Of a DNA stretch of 64,000 bases, positions 54,833 through 64,000 are shown in pieces. The stretch is from Qipengyuania flava (GTDB taxonomy: Bacteria; Pseudomonadota; Alphaproteobacteria; Sphingomonadales; Sphingomonadaceae). The translations under genes and the position numbers were made by a program. Position 1 is the first letter of the stretch; every line of letters starts with the position of its first letter. The notes below the pieces were generated by a model. It ran no database searches and was not told where the DNA came from. It saw nothing but the letters and a program-made list of their open reading frames with translations. The stretch covers positions 434,001 to 498,000 of the forward strand of contig NZ_JAASQU010000002.1 of assembly GCF_011762005.1 (NCBI RefSeq), read 5' to 3'.

Positions 54833-55576
54833 ATGAGCGAGATCCAATTTCACACCATGCCCGATGGGCGTCGCATCGCCTATCGCTTCGTCGCGGGCGA
54901 TGGCCCGACACTGGTCTTCCTGCCCGGCTATATGTCCGACATGGCGGGCGGCAAGGCCACTGCGCTGTTCGATTGGGCTCAGGCGCATGAGCGATCCTGC
55001 CTGCTGCTCGATTATTCGGGCTGCGGGCAGAGCGAGGGCAATTTCACCGAGGGCACGCTCTCGCGTTGGCGCGACGAGGTGCTGGCGCTGATCGAGACGG
55101 TGGTCGAGGGGCCGGTAATCGTCATCGGTTCGTCCATGGGAGGCTGGCTGATGCTCACCGTCGGCATCGCTCTGGGCAGCCGGCTGGCCGGCGTGATCGG
55201 TATCGCCTCCGCCCCCGACTTCACCGACTGGGGACGCGACGAAGCCGACAAGGCCAGACTGCTGACAGGCGAAACCGTGTATGACGACAATCCCTACGGC
55301 CCTGAACCGACACCCATGCACCCGGGCTTCTTCGCCGACGGGCAGGAGCAATTGCTGCTCGGCAGAACGATTGCGATCGACGCCCCCGTGCGGCTGATCC
55401 ACGGGCAAGGCGACGCCGACGTGCCGTGGGAGATCAGCATGCGGCTCGCACAGAGCCTGCGTTCGGACGATGTACAGGTCACGCTGGTAAAGGACGGCGA
55501 TCACCGCTTGTCGCGCGATCAGGACATATCCCTGCTGCTGTGCACGGTGGACGCGCTTTCGAAAGGTACCGCATGA
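54833..55576 (+). CDS. Alpha/beta hydrolase, probable serine esterase
   Basis: Hydrolase of 247 residues. Seen: oxyanion region FLPGYMSDMAGGKA (about 28-41), nucleophile Ser in GSSMGGWLML (about 98-107), acid in HGQGDADVPW (about 193), and His in GDHRLS (about 224), a complete catalytic triad. The wording LLDYSGCGQSEG is typical of bacterial alpha/beta hydrolases of unknown substrate. The stop overlaps the next start by four bases. Confidence 0.88.
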   Translation: MSEIQFHTMPDGRRIAYRFVAGDGPTLVFLPGYMSDMAGGKATALFDWAQAHERSCLLLDYSGCGQSEGNFTEGTLSRWRDEVLALIETVVEGPVIVIGSSMGGWLMLTVGIALGSRLAGVIGIASAPDFTDWGRDEADKARLLTGETVYDDNPYGPEPTPMHPGFFADGQEQLLLGRTIAIDAPVRLIHGQGDADVPWEISMRLAQSLRSDDVQVTLVKDGDHRLSRDQDISLLLCTVDALSKGTA

Positions 55577-56412
55577 TCGCCTCCGCACTCGCCCTGCTCC
55601 TGATGCAGGTCGGCCCCAATCCCGCCCAGGGCGCCTTCCCCGGCATCCCCGAGGAGCTGCGCGACCGGCCCGTACGCGACCAGGCGGCCACTCCGCCCAG
55701 CGCAAGCGCGACCTCTGGCGGCAAGCTGGCCGAGTGCGTGACGCTGGCGACCGACGATGCCGAGGCCGCAAGCGACATGGCGCAGCTTTGGCGCGAATCG
55801 GCGGCCAACCAGCTCGAACTGGCGCAATCGGCGCATTGCCTTGGATTGTCGCTGGTCCGGCTCGACGATTTCGAAGGTGCGCAGCGCGCGTTCGACCTCG
55901 CCACCGACGAGGTCCCGCCGGGTGCACCGGCCTATCAGGCGCGGCTCGCCGCGATGTCCGGCAACGCCGCGATGGCGCAGGGCAAGCCTGCGATTGCGGA
56001 AATCGCCTTCGCCCGGGCCATCCGGTTCGCCTCATCCTCGGGCGACATGCCGCTGCTCGCCAGCGTGGCGGTCGACCGCGCGCGGGCACTGGTCGCGCTC
56101 GGCCGGAACGAAGAGGCCGTCGCTGCGCTTTCTGATGCGAGAAACAGCGATCCGACGCATGCGCGGGCATGGTTGTTGTCCGCCACACTTTCGCGCCGGC
56201 TCGAGCGGCTGGGCGAAGCGCGCGAACAAATCGCACAGGCCGCGACCCTGTCACCGCAGGACCCTGCGGTGGGTCTCGAAGCGGGGGTGATCGCCGCGCT
56301 TTCGGGGCGCGAGGAAGAGGCGCGCCGCAGCTTCCAGTCGGTGCTCGATGTCGCGCCGCAAAGCGAAGAGGCCGCGCGTGCCCACAGCTATCTGGAGCAG
56401 CTTGCCGAATGA
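55573..56412 (+). CDS. Periplasmic TPR-repeat protein
   Basis: Protein of 279 residues with a short hydrophobic N-terminus (residues 2-12) likely acting as a signal. Several tetratricopeptide-like units follow, for example CLGLSLVRLDDFEGAQRAFDLA (about 90-111), AALSDARNSDPTHARAWLLSATLSRRLERLGEAREQIAQA and VIAALSGREEEARRSFQSVL. TPR domains mediate protein contacts. It is coupled by overlap to both the hydrolase before and the luciferase-like gene after it. Specific role unknown. Confidence 0.82.
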   Translation: MIASALALLLMQVGPNPAQGAFPGIPEELRDRPVRDQAATPPSASATSGGKLAECVTLATDDAEAASDMAQLWRESAANQLELAQSAHCLGLSLVRLDDFEGAQRAFDLATDEVPPGAPAYQARLAAMSGNAAMAQGKPAIAEIAFARAIRFASSSGDMPLLASVAVDRARALVALGRNEEAVAALSDARNSDPTHARAWLLSATLSRRLERLGEAREQIAQAATLSPQDPAVGLEAGVIAALSGREEEARRSFQSVLDVAPQSEEAARAHSYLEQLAE

Positions 56413-57386
56413 CCGATTTTTCCGTTCTCGACCTCGTCCCCGTGCGCGAAGGCGGCACTGTATCGGACGCTTTCAGCGCAGCGACGCGCCTGGCACAGAC
56501 GGCGGAAGAGGTCGGCTGCAAGCGCTTCTGGATTGCAGAACATCACGCGATGCAGGGCATTGCCGGGGGCGCGACCTCGGTCGTGCTCGCGCATATCGGC
56601 AACGCCACCTCGACCATCCGCATCGGCTCGGGCGGGATCATGCTGCCCAACCACACGCCGTTCCAGATTGCCGAGCAGTTCGGCACACTCGATGCGCTGT
56701 TTCCCGGTCGCGTCGATCTCGGGCTCGGGCGCGCGCCCGGCGCCGGCCCCGAACTTCAGCGCGCGCTGCGCAAGGATCTGCACCGCGCGGCCGAGATGTT
56801 CCCGCAGGATGTGGCCGAGTTGATGGCACTGATGGCTGGCGAGACCGCAATCCATCCGACACCCGGCCTGGGCGCGAAGCCCGAGTTCTGGATGCTGGGG
56901 TCGAGCCTCTTCGGCGCCCAGCTCGCAGCGAAACTCGGCCTGCCCTATGCCTTCGCGAGCCATTTTGCACCTGACCACCTAGACAATGCACTCGCCCTCT
57001 ATCGCCGCGATTTCCAACCATCCGCGCATTGCGCAAAGCCGCATGTGATGGCGGCCATGAACCTGTTCGTTGCCGAAACCGAGGAAGAGGCCGAATATCT
57101 CGCCTCCTCGCAATTGCAGGCGTTCGTGGCCCTTCGGACGGGGACACCGGGCAAGCTCCCTCCGCCGGTCCGCGGCTATCGCGAGAGCCTGCCTGCACGA
57201 GCGCAGGCGATGCTGGCGCACATCGGCCAGGCCAGCGCGACGGGCACCCCGCAGCAGGCCGCCGAAGCGGTGCGCGGCTTCATCGCACGGACCGGTGCGG
57301 ACGAGATCGTTTTCGGCGGCAGCATGTTCGATGGCGAGGCGCGCTGCCGTTCGCTGCGCCTCGCGATGAGTGCGCTCGGGAGCTAG
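56409..57386 (+). CDS. Luciferase-like flavin-dependent monooxygenase
   Basis: LLM-class protein of 325 residues using FMN or F420-type flavins. Seen: the TIM-barrel motif KRFWIAEHHAMQGIAGGATSVVLAHIG (about 38-64), RIGSGGIMLPNHTPFQIAEQFG (about 71-92) and FPGRVDLGLGRAPG. These match the MsnO8 subgroup of uncharacterised monooxygenases. The ATG overlaps the TPR gene stop by four bases. Substrate unknown; the pairing with a TPR protein is only positional. Confidence 0.9.
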   Translation: MTDFSVLDLVPVREGGTVSDAFSAATRLAQTAEEVGCKRFWIAEHHAMQGIAGGATSVVLAHIGNATSTIRIGSGGIMLPNHTPFQIAEQFGTLDALFPGRVDLGLGRAPGAGPELQRALRKDLHRAAEMFPQDVAELMALMAGETAIHPTPGLGAKPEFWMLGSSLFGAQLAAKLGLPYAFASHFAPDHLDNALALYRRDFQPSAHCAKPHVMAAMNLFVAETEEEAEYLASSQLQAFVALRTGTPGKLPPPVRGYRESLPARAQAMLAHIGQASATGTPQQAAEAVRGFIARTGADEIVFGGSMFDGEARCRSLRLAMSALGS

Positions 57387-57491
57387 CGTGCCGTAACGTC
57401 GCCTGTCTGGCACGGGGGCGTGCATAGGATTGCGCAATTGCGTCTGCAGCACCTTGCGAGGGCGCGGCAACAGGCCTAGGCGCGGAGCCGT

Positions 57492-57508
57492 GTCGTGGCG
57501 CACACGAC
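57492..57508. promoter_or_regulatory. Inverted repeat upstream of the NAD-GDH gene
   Basis: GTCGTG (57492-57497) and CACGAC (57503-57508) are perfect arms five bases apart, 55 bases before the gdh start. Nearby CGCAATTGCG (57432-57441) is a ten-base palindrome, and CGTGCC/GGCACG (57387-57414) could form a stem right after the preceding gene. One of these may be an operator. Confidence 0.3.
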
Positions 57509-57562
57509 TCGGATATTTCGTGGCGCGGAAATGATCATGCGCCGCCAGGAGAGAGGCCCCGC

Positions 57563-60500
57563 ATGGGTTCGACAACTGCCGCGCTTCCGAAAAAGCTTCA
57601 AAACGCCATCACCGAACGCATGCGGCTGTCGCTGCTGCGCGGGGACACGCCGTTCGACAAGGCCCGGCTGGCGGATGCCGCCCAGTTCGTCGGCGAACTG
57701 GCAAGCCAGCGCACGCGCGGTCGGTCGGCAATGGCGATCGAGAGCATCAGCGACGAACGTCGGCTGACCCGTATCGCGATCATCAATGACGACATGCCGT
57801 TCCTCGTCGATTCGATCGCCGCGACCATCGCCGCGTTGGGTCTGTCGATCGACCGACTGGTGCATCCGGTCATCCCGGTGGAACGCGACAGCAAGGGCAA
57901 GCTCGAGGCGATTCCCGACGGCGATCCCGACGACGCATTCTGGGAATCGATGATCTACATCGAAGCGGCACGCGTCGACGCCAAGACCCGCCGCCAGCTT
58001 CAGGAAACGCTCAAGACGACGCTGGGCGATGTGCGCGCGGCAGTGACCGACTGGCCCGAACTGCAGAAGGCCATGTCGCAGGACGCCGAGCGCATTGCAT
58101 CGGCGGACGCGGAAGGCGCCGAACTGCTGCAATGGCTCAATTCGGGCATGCTCACGCAGCTTGGCCATGTCACGCGCTATCGCGACGGGCGACAGGACGA
58201 CGAACTGGGCATCTGCCGCAAGAGCGCGCGCGAATTGCTTGCCGAAGCCTCCTACGACCGCGCTTTCGCCTGGTTCGAGAATGCCAAGGACGATCGCCGC
58301 CCGTTGATCATCAAGGCGAACCATCTCAGCAACGTCCATCGCCGCGTTCCGCTAGACCTGTTCATCGTGCCGGTCACTCAGCAGGGGACGACGGTCGCGC
58401 TGTCGGTCCATGCGGGCGTTTGGACCAGCGCGGCGCTGGCAGCGCCCCCGCGGCAGGTGCCTCGCCTGCGGAACCAGCTCGATACGCTGCGGACGCGTCA
58501 TGGCTTCGACGACACGGGCCATGCAGGCAAGGCGCTGGTCCACGCATTGACCACGCTTCCGCACGATTTGCTGATCGGCTTTTCCGAAAGCGATGTCGAA
58601 CGCGTCGCGACCACCATGATGAGCCTGGTCGATCGCCCGCGCCCGCGGCTGGCGCTGGTCGAGGCACCGCTGGCACGCCACCTGTTCGCCTTCGTATGGC
58701 TGCCGCGCGACATGGTGGCGACGCAGGTGCGCATGGAGATCCAGACACTGCTCGAGGACGCGGCATCGGCGCGTCTGCTCGACTGGAGCCTCGAAGTCGA
58801 GGGCGGCAATCTGGCGACGATCCGCTTCGTGTTCGACATCCGCGATGGCGACACCGCTCCCGACGAAGCGCAGCTCGAAGAGCAGATGCAGACGCTGCTG
58901 CGTGGCTGGAGCGAAGCGGTAGAGGCCGAGCTCGGCACGGTCGAGGACGGATCGCGCGCTGCTGCGCTTGCAATGCGTTTCGCCGATCACTTCCCGACGG
59001 GTTTCCGTGGACGCTTCGGACCGCGCGAAGCCGCGCTCGATATCGCACGCCTGCACGATCTGGGCGCGAGCCTGGAAAGCGAGGAAATTGTCCGCGGCGC
59101 GCGAATGTATTTCTGCGAGCGCGAGAGCGACGGCTGCCTGCGTCTCAAGCTTTACCAGTCAGAGGGCAGCCTGCCCCTGTCCGAGGGTGTTCCCGCGCTG
59201 GAAGACTTCGGGTTCTACGTGCGGTCCGAAATGCCCACCGTGCTCGACGACGGTCGGTTGGGCACGATCCACGACTTCCTGCTCGATCTCAAGCCAGGGA
59301 GTGACCCCAAGGGGCTGGTCGATCGCGCCGGCGCGATCGAGGAAGCGCTCGCCGCCGTGCTCAATGGCGAGGCCGAGAACGATCCGTTCAACCGCCTGGT
59401 GCCCGAGGCCGGGCTCGCCGCGCGCGAGGCCAACTGGTTGCGCGCGTTCTATCGCTATCTGCGCCAGGCGGGCATGGGCTTCACCATTTATACCGTGGTC
59501 GATGCACTGGCGGCCGCGCCCGATGTCACGCGCGCGCTGATCGCGCTGTTCACCGCGCGGCACGACCCCGAATTCGGCAACGGTCGCGACAAGGCGATCG
59601 AAGAAGCACGCGCGGCGATCAAGCGCGGGCTGGCCAAGGTCAAGGCGATCAATGACGACCGCCTGCTGCGGCTCTACAATTCGCTGATCGACGCGATCCT
59701 GCGCACCAACGCCTTTGCCCCGGCTGCAGCCGAGGCGCTCGCTTTCAAGATCGATTCGGCCAAGGTGCCGAACCTGCCCAAACCGATCCCCTATCGCGAA
59801 ATCTTCGTCTATTCACGACGCGTCGAAGGGATCCATCTGCGCAGCGGCCCGGTGGCGCGCGGCGGCTTGCGCTGGTCCGACCGGCGCGACGACTTCCGCA
59901 CCGAAATCCTCGGCCTTATGAAGGCGCAGCGGGTCAAGAACGCCGTGATCGTCCCGACCGGCGCGAAGGGCGGCTTCTATCCGAAGCAATTGCCCAATCC
60001 AGCGATCGATCGCGAAGCCTGGGCCGCCGAAGGTCGCGGCAGTTACGAGACTTTCATCCGTACGCTGCTGTCGGTCACCGACAACATCGTCGACGATAAG
60101 GTCGTGCACCCGCGCGATGTCGTCATCACCGATGGCGAGGATCCCTATTTCGTCGTTGCGGCGGACAAGGGCACCGCGACCTTCTCCGATGTTGCCAATG
60201 CGATCGCCGAAGCGAAGGACTTCTGGCTCGACGATGCGTTCGCCAGCGGCGGGTCGAAGGGTTACGACCACAAAGCGATGGGCATCACCGCCAAGGGTGC
60301 CTGGGTCAGCGTCCAGCGCCACTTCCTCGAGATGGGCATCGATGTGCAGGAGGACCCGATCGAGGTGGTCGGCTGCGGCGACATGTCGGGCGACGTGTTC
60401 GGCAACGGCATGCTGCTGTCGCGAGCGATCAAGCTGGTCGCGGCCTTCGACCATCGCCACATCTTCCTCGATCCCGATCCCGATCCGGCGGCAAGCTGGA

Positions 60501-62251
60501 AGGAACGCAAGCGCTTGTTCGACCTGCCACGATCGAGCTGGGCGGATTACGATGAAGGCTTGATCTCGAAGGGCGGCGGCGTCTTCGCGCGCGACGCCAA
60601 GACCATCAAGCTGTCCAAGGCCATGCAGGCGAAGCTGGGCATCGAACAGGCGCAGATCGAACCCGAGGCGTTGATTTCCGCGATCCTGAGGGCACCGATC
60701 GACCTGATCTGGTTTGGCGGGATCGGCACCTACATCAAGGCCAGTCACGAGAACAATGTACAGGTCGGCGATCCAGCCAATGATGCGCTGCGCGTCGATG
60801 GCAAGGAAGTGCGCGCCAAGGTTATCGGCGAGGGTGCCAATCTCGGCATCACGCAGGCCGGGCGGATCGAATTCGCCATGGCCGGCGGCCGGTCGAACAC
60901 CGATTTCATCGACAATTCCGCCGGCGTCGATTGCTCGGACAACGAGGTCAACATCAAGATCGCGCTCGCTGCAGCCAAGCGCAGCGGCAAGCTGAGCGAA
61001 CCCAAGCGCGTCGCCCTGCTCGAATCGATGACCGAGGAGGTCGGCCAGATCGTTCTCGAAGACAATCGCCTGCAGGCGCTTGCGTTGTCGATCGCTGAAT
61101 TCGGCGGTGCGCGGGCTATGGCTTCGCAGCGGCACATCATCGAGACGCTTGAGGCGGGGGGCAATCTCGACCGGCGGACCGAAGGTCTGGCCGACGACCA
61201 GACCCTGCAGCGCCGCGCGGCCGATGGCAGCGGCCTGACCCGACCCGAACTGGCGGTACTGCTGTCATCCTCCAAACTGGTTTTGCAGGACGCGATCGAG
61301 CGCGGGACACTGGCCGACGACGCGCTGCTCGAGGCGACTCTGTTCGCGGCCTTCCCCGTGCCGATGCGCAAGAAGTTCAAGACGCAGATCGAAACCCACC
61401 AGCTGCGCCGCGAGATCATCGCAACCAAGCTGGCCAACCGGATCGTCAACCGCATGGGCGTGGTCCATCCCTTCGAACTCGCCGAAGAGGAAGGGGCAGA
61501 GCTGAACCAGGTTGCAGCGGCATTCCTGGCCGCCGAACACTTGTTCGACCTGCCCGCACTGTGGGCCGCGATCGACGCTTCGACGATGCCCGAAAATGCC
61601 CGTCTGATGCTGTTCGATCGCATCGCCGCAGCGGCAGGTAATCTGATGTCCGATATCCTGCGCACTTCGGCGGGCAATGTCGATCCGGGTGCGCTGGTGG
61701 AAGAAATCGGCAAGGCGGTGACCAAGCTGGCGGGTGCGACCACGCAATTGCTCAGCAGCGAATCGCGGCTGCAATCCGATCGCCTGCGCGAACAACTCGT
61801 CTCGGCCGGGGCGCCGGAGGAACTCGCCGCCCGTGTCGCGCATCTGTACGATCTCGATGGCGCGGTCGGTCTCGCGAAGCTCGCGAGCGAGACGGGAATT
61901 CCTCCGATCGGCCTGACCGAAGCCTTCACCGAGGTGGGCCGCCGACTGGGCCTCGACTGGGCCCAGTCGACCGCTGCCTTGATGAGCCCCTCCGATGTCT
62001 GGGAACGCCTGCTGGTGTCGGGACTTGCGCGCGATTTCCAGCAAATGCGGCTCGACCTGCTTCGCCGACTGGCACGGCGCAAGGACGCGAAGAAGGACAT
62101 GCCGGGCATCGTGGGCAAGTGGGCCGAGGAACAAGCGGTCGCAGTACGCAGTTTCCGCTCGATGATCGCGCGTGCGCAGGCGCAGTCCCCGGTCGCCCCG
62201 GCGATGCTCGCGCAAGTGGCCAGCATGGCGCGCAATCTGCTGGGCCGGTAG
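57563..62251 (+). CDS. gdhB: NAD-specific glutamate dehydrogenase, large 180-kDa class
   Basis: Deaminates glutamate to 2-oxoglutarate with NAD, mainly catabolic. Seen: 1562 residues, typical of the GDH180 family. A long N-terminal regulatory region holds ACT-like segments such as DMPFLVDSIAATIAALGLSI (about 75-94). The catalytic core includes SGPVARGGLRWSDRRDDFRTEI (about 758-780, glutamate-binding Lys/Arg region), VPTGAKGGFYPKQLP, and the Rossmann part GDMSGDVFGNGMLLS (about 940). A helical C-terminal domain follows. AGGAGAG precedes the ATG. Complements the anabolic gltBD. Confidence 0.95.
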   Translation: MGSTTAALPKKLQNAITERMRLSLLRGDTPFDKARLADAAQFVGELASQRTRGRSAMAIESISDERRLTRIAIINDDMPFLVDSIAATIAALGLSIDRLVHPVIPVERDSKGKLEAIPDGDPDDAFWESMIYIEAARVDAKTRRQLQETLKTTLGDVRAAVTDWPELQKAMSQDAERIASADAEGAELLQWLNSGMLTQLGHVTRYRDGRQDDELGICRKSARELLAEASYDRAFAWFENAKDDRRPLIIKANHLSNVHRRVPLDLFIVPVTQQGTTVALSVHAGVWTSAALAAPPRQVPRLRNQLDTLRTRHGFDDTGHAGKALVHALTTLPHDLLIGFSESDVERVATTMMSLVDRPRPRLALVEAPLARHLFAFVWLPRDMVATQVRMEIQTLLEDAASARLLDWSLEVEGGNLATIRFVFDIRDGDTAPDEAQLEEQMQTLLRGWSEAVEAELGTVEDGSRAAALAMRFADHFPTGFRGRFGPREAALDIARLHDLGASLESEEIVRGARMYFCERESDGCLRLKLYQSEGSLPLSEGVPALEDFGFYVRSEMPTVLDDGRLGTIHDFLLDLKPGSDPKGLVDRAGAIEEALAAVLNGEAENDPFNRLVPEAGLAAREANWLRAFYRYLRQAGMGFTIYTVVDALAAAPDVTRALIALFTARHDPEFGNGRDKAIEEARAAIKRGLAKVKAINDDRLLRLYNSLIDAILRTNAFAPAAAEALAFKIDSAKVPNLPKPIPYREIFVYSRRVEGIHLRSGPVARGGLRWSDRRDDFRTEILGLMKAQRVKNAVIVPTGAKGGFYPKQLPNPAIDREAWAAEGRGSYETFIRTLLSVTDNIVDDKVVHPRDVVITDGEDPYFVVAADKGTATFSDVANAIAEAKDFWLDDAFASGGSKGYDHKAMGITAKGAWVSVQRHFLEMGIDVQEDPIEVVGCGDMSGDVFGNGMLLSRAIKLVAAFDHRHIFLDPDPDPAASWKERKRLFDLPRSSWADYDEGLISKGGGVFARDAKTIKLSKAMQAKLGIEQAQIEPEALISAILRAPIDLIWFGGIGTYIKASHENNVQVGDPANDALRVDGKEVRAKVIGEGANLGITQAGRIEFAMAGGRSNTDFIDNSAGVDCSDNEVNIKIALAAAKRSGKLSEPKRVALLESMTEEVGQIVLEDNRLQALALSIAEFGGARAMASQRHIIETLEAGGNLDRRTEGLADDQTLQRRAADGSGLTRPELAVLLSSSKLVLQDAIERGTLADDALLEATLFAAFPVPMRKKFKTQIETHQLRREIIATKLANRIVNRMGVVHPFELAEEEGAELNQVAAAFLAAEHLFDLPALWAAIDASTMPENARLMLFDRIAAAAGNLMSDILRTSAGNVDPGALVEEIGKAVTKLAGATTQLLSSESRLQSDRLREQLVSAGAPEELAARVAHLYDLDGAVGLAKLASETGIPPIGLTEAFTEVGRRLGLDWAQSTAALMSPSDVWERLLVSGLARDFQQMRLDLLRRLARRKDAKKDMPGIVGKWAEEQAVAVRSFRSMIARAQAQSPVAPAMLAQVASMARNLLGR

Positions 62252-62296
62252 CGCTCCGCTTGACCGGCTGGCGATTTCGCGCCAGCCAGTGCGGCG

Positions 62297-63523
62297 ATGG
62301 AACATTACGACGTCGTCATCGTGGGATCGGGGCATGGCGGTGCCCAGGCTGCAATTGCGCTCCGCCAGAACGGGCATGAGGGATCGATCCTCATGGTCAG
62401 CCGCGACCGCAATCCGCCCTACGAGCGCCCGCCGCTGTCGAAGGAATACCTCGCGGGCGAAAAGCCCTTCGAACGTATCCAGATCCGCCCCGAACAGTTC
62501 TGGGCGGACAAGCAGATCGATCTGCGGCTGGGCCGCAACGTCAACGACGTCGACCCCATGGCGCACGAACTCGGCCTCTCCGACGATACGCGGATCGGTT
62601 ATCGCAAACTGATCTGGGCGGCCGGTGGCGATGCGCGGCGCATGTCCTGCCCCGGCAGCGATTATGCGGGCATTCACTACATCCGCACGCGGCGCGATGT
62701 CGATACGCTCCGCGGAGAACTGGGCGGGTGCGGCAAGCGCGCGGTCATCATCGGCGCCGGATACATCGGGCTCGAGGCCGCGGCTGTGCTGCGCAAGCTC
62801 GATTGCAAGGTAACCGTGGTGGAAATGCTCGACCGCGTACTCGCGCGCGTCGCCGGGCCTGAACTGTCCGAATTCTACGCAGCCTACCACCGCGAGCAGG
62901 GCGTCGACCTGAGGCTTTCGACCGGGGTCGAGACGATCGAAGGCGAGAACGGCCGCGTGACCGGTGTGGTGACCGATTCGGGCGAACGCATCGCTTGCGA
63001 TGTCGTGATCGCGGGGATCGGCATCGTGCCTTCAGTCGGTCCGCTGATCGCCGCCGGCGCGGCGGGTTCGAACGGGGTCGACATCGACAGCTATTGCCGC
63101 ACCACGCTCGACGACATCTATGCGATCGGCGACTGCGCCAGCCACGCCAATTGCTATGCCGACAACAAGGTCATCCGGCTGGAATCGGTCCAGAACGCCA
63201 ACGACATGGCCACCGTGGCAGCGAAAGCCATCATGGGCGACAAGCAGGATTACGATGCCGTGCCGTGGTTCTGGTCGAACCAATACGACCTGCGCTTGCA
63301 GACCGTGGGCATCTCCATCGGCTACGATGCCACCGTGTTGCGCGGCGATCCTGCCGAGAAGAAGTTCAGCGTGATCTATCTGCGCGAAGGAGAGGTCATC
63401 GCACTCGATTGCGTGAACAACACGCGCGACTATGCACAGGGGCGCAAGCTGGTGATGGCGCATGCCGAGGTCGCCCCGGACACGCTCGCCGATGTCTCCG
63501 TCCCGCTGAAGGAGATGCTGTGA
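62297..63523 (+). CDS. FAD-dependent ferredoxin/rubredoxin reductase
   Basis: Flavoprotein of 408 residues that transfers electrons from NAD(P)H to a small iron-sulfur protein. Seen: FAD motif [18 protein letters not shown] (about 8-25), the [11 protein letters not shown] segment near 43-53, the NAD motif [13 protein letters not shown] (about 150-162), and the C-terminal FAD segment YAIGDCASH (about 276-284). A reductase C-terminal domain ends it. Reductases of this type serve P450s and ring-hydroxylating oxygenases; the window's P450 is 25 kb away, so partnership is possible but unproven. The next gene's GTG overlaps its stop. Confidence 0.92.
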   Translation: MEHYDVVIVGSGHGGAQAAIALRQNGHEGSILMVSRDRNPPYERPPLSKEYLAGEKPFERIQIRPEQFWADKQIDLRLGRNVNDVDPMAHELGLSDDTRIGYRKLIWAAGGDARRMSCPGSDYAGIHYIRTRRDVDTLRGELGGCGKRAVIIGAGYIGLEAAAVLRKLDCKVTVVEMLDRVLARVAGPELSEFYAAYHREQGVDLRLSTGVETIEGENGRVTGVVTDSGERIACDVVIAGIGIVPSVGPLIAAGAAGSNGVDIDSYCRTTLDDIYAIGDCASHANCYADNKVIRLESVQNANDMATVAAKAIMGDKQDYDAVPWFWSNQYDLRLQTVGISIGYDATVLRGDPAEKKFSVIYLREGEVIALDCVNNTRDYAQGRKLVMAHAEVAPDTLADVSVPLKEML

Positions 63524-64000
63524 TCGAAGCGGGCGACAATCGCCCGATGCTCGAAGGGCTGCGCGTGGTCGACATGACCTCGGTCGTTTTCGGGCCCTAT
63601 TGCACCCAAATCCTCGCCGATTTCGGCGCCGAGGTTATCAAGGTGGAAGCACCCGGCGGGGATGTCTTTCGCCACGCGGCGCGTCCCGCACGCACGCCGG
63701 GGATGGCCCCAGGCTATATCGCGCTCAACCGCGGCAAGCAGTCGCTCCTGCTCGATCTCAAGCAGGATGCCGACCGAAGGATACTGAGCGACCTGCTGTG
63801 CGACGCCGACATCTTCATCCACAACGTTCGCGCCGAAGCGATCGCACGGCTGGGCTTCGACTACGACACCGTCCGTGAGCTCGCCCCCGACATCATCTAC
63901 GCGCATTGCGTGGGATTCGGATCGGGTGGGCCCTATGCCGGGCTGCAGGCCTATGACGATGTCATCCAGGCCGCGAGCGGGACGGCAACACTGCTTCCGC
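63520..64000 (+). CDS. CaiB/BaiF-type CoA-transferase (5' part; runs off the window)
   Basis: Family III CoA-transferase moving CoA between carboxylic acids. Seen: [20 protein letters not shown] (about residues 14-33) and [16 protein letters not shown] (about 39-54), the conserved family start. The catalytic Asp should lie beyond or near the window end. The GTG at 63520, with GGAG five bases upstream and a four-base overlap (GTGA) with the reductase stop, is the likely start; ATG at 63547 is an alternative. The coupling to a ferredoxin reductase suggests one catabolic operon continuing past 64000. Confidence 0.9.
   Translation, partial: MIEAGDNRPMLEGLRVVDMTSVVFGPYCTQILADFGAEVIKVEAPGGDVFRHAARPARTPGMAPGYIALNRGKQSLLLDLKQDADRRILSDLLCDADIFIHNVRAEAIARLGFDYDTVRELAPDIIYAHCVGFGSGGPYAGLQAYDDVIQAASGTATLLP

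Overview
The window is 64 kb of GC-rich, densely coding bacterial chromosome with no sign of mobile DNA, CRISPR, rRNA or tRNA genes. Several features suggest an alphaproteobacterium of the order Sphingomonadales, most like the Erythrobacter group. These are the rnd-lptC-lptA and DUF3576-leuS-lptE-holA gene orders, the large NAD-dependent glutamate dehydrogenase, a small ribbon-helix-helix protein, many acyl-CoA genes, a P450 with an acyl-CoA ligase, and two exosortase-A-associated polysaccharide genes. The taxonomy is an inference from gene content and protein style; there is no rRNA to confirm it.

Layout. 0-7.4 kb: uppP, an ABC exporter, a divergent intracellular PHA depolymerase, then a minus-strand group for acyl-CoA metabolism (MaoC hydratase, thiolase, isomerase-like crotonase) interrupted by a DUF4126 membrane protein. 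7.5-11.4 kb: an exosortase-A-type O-ligase and a small membrane protein, facing a Daro_2409-type glycosyltransferase and an acidic membrane protein. 11.5-17.8 kb: glutamate synthase gltBD behind a repeat-rich leader. 17.8-21.7 kb: crotonase, SDR, secreted beta-lactamase-fold hydrolase, uracil-DNA glycosylase. 21.8-28.2 kb: cell-envelope and replication genes, rnd-lptC-lptA facing DUF3576-leuS-lptE-holA. 28.5-33.1 kb: putative outer-membrane protein, phaB, RHH protein, murA, galU. 33.1-38.8 kb: flotillin/YqiJ pair, then P450 plus acyl-CoA ligase. 39-46.6 kb: M23 peptidase, the overlapping glnE-bcp-DUF455 operon, M28 peptidase, agmatine deiminase. 46.6-51.4 kb: TauE exporter, thrS with its leader, phoD. 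51.6-57.4 kb: a three-gene membrane/XRE operon, then DUF898-M48-hydrolase-TPR-luciferase-like genes. 57.5-64 kb: the 1562-residue glutamate dehydrogenase, a ferredoxin-reductase-like flavoprotein and the start of a CaiB CoA-transferase.

Themes. Nitrogen and glutamate handling recurs (gltBD, glnE, NAD-GDH, agmatine deiminase). So does envelope building (uppP, murA, galU, lptC/A/E, polysaccharide genes, M23) and fatty acyl-CoA or polyhydroxyalkanoate turnover (phaZ, phaB, thiolase, MaoC, two atypical crotonases).

The most unusual signal is upstream of thrS. A 22-codon leader peptide with six consecutive threonine codons is followed by RNA segments that can form mutually exclusive hairpins. A plausible promoter would start transcription at or next to the leader AUG. 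This looks like a leaderless, ribosome-mediated threonine attenuator for threonyl-tRNA synthetase.
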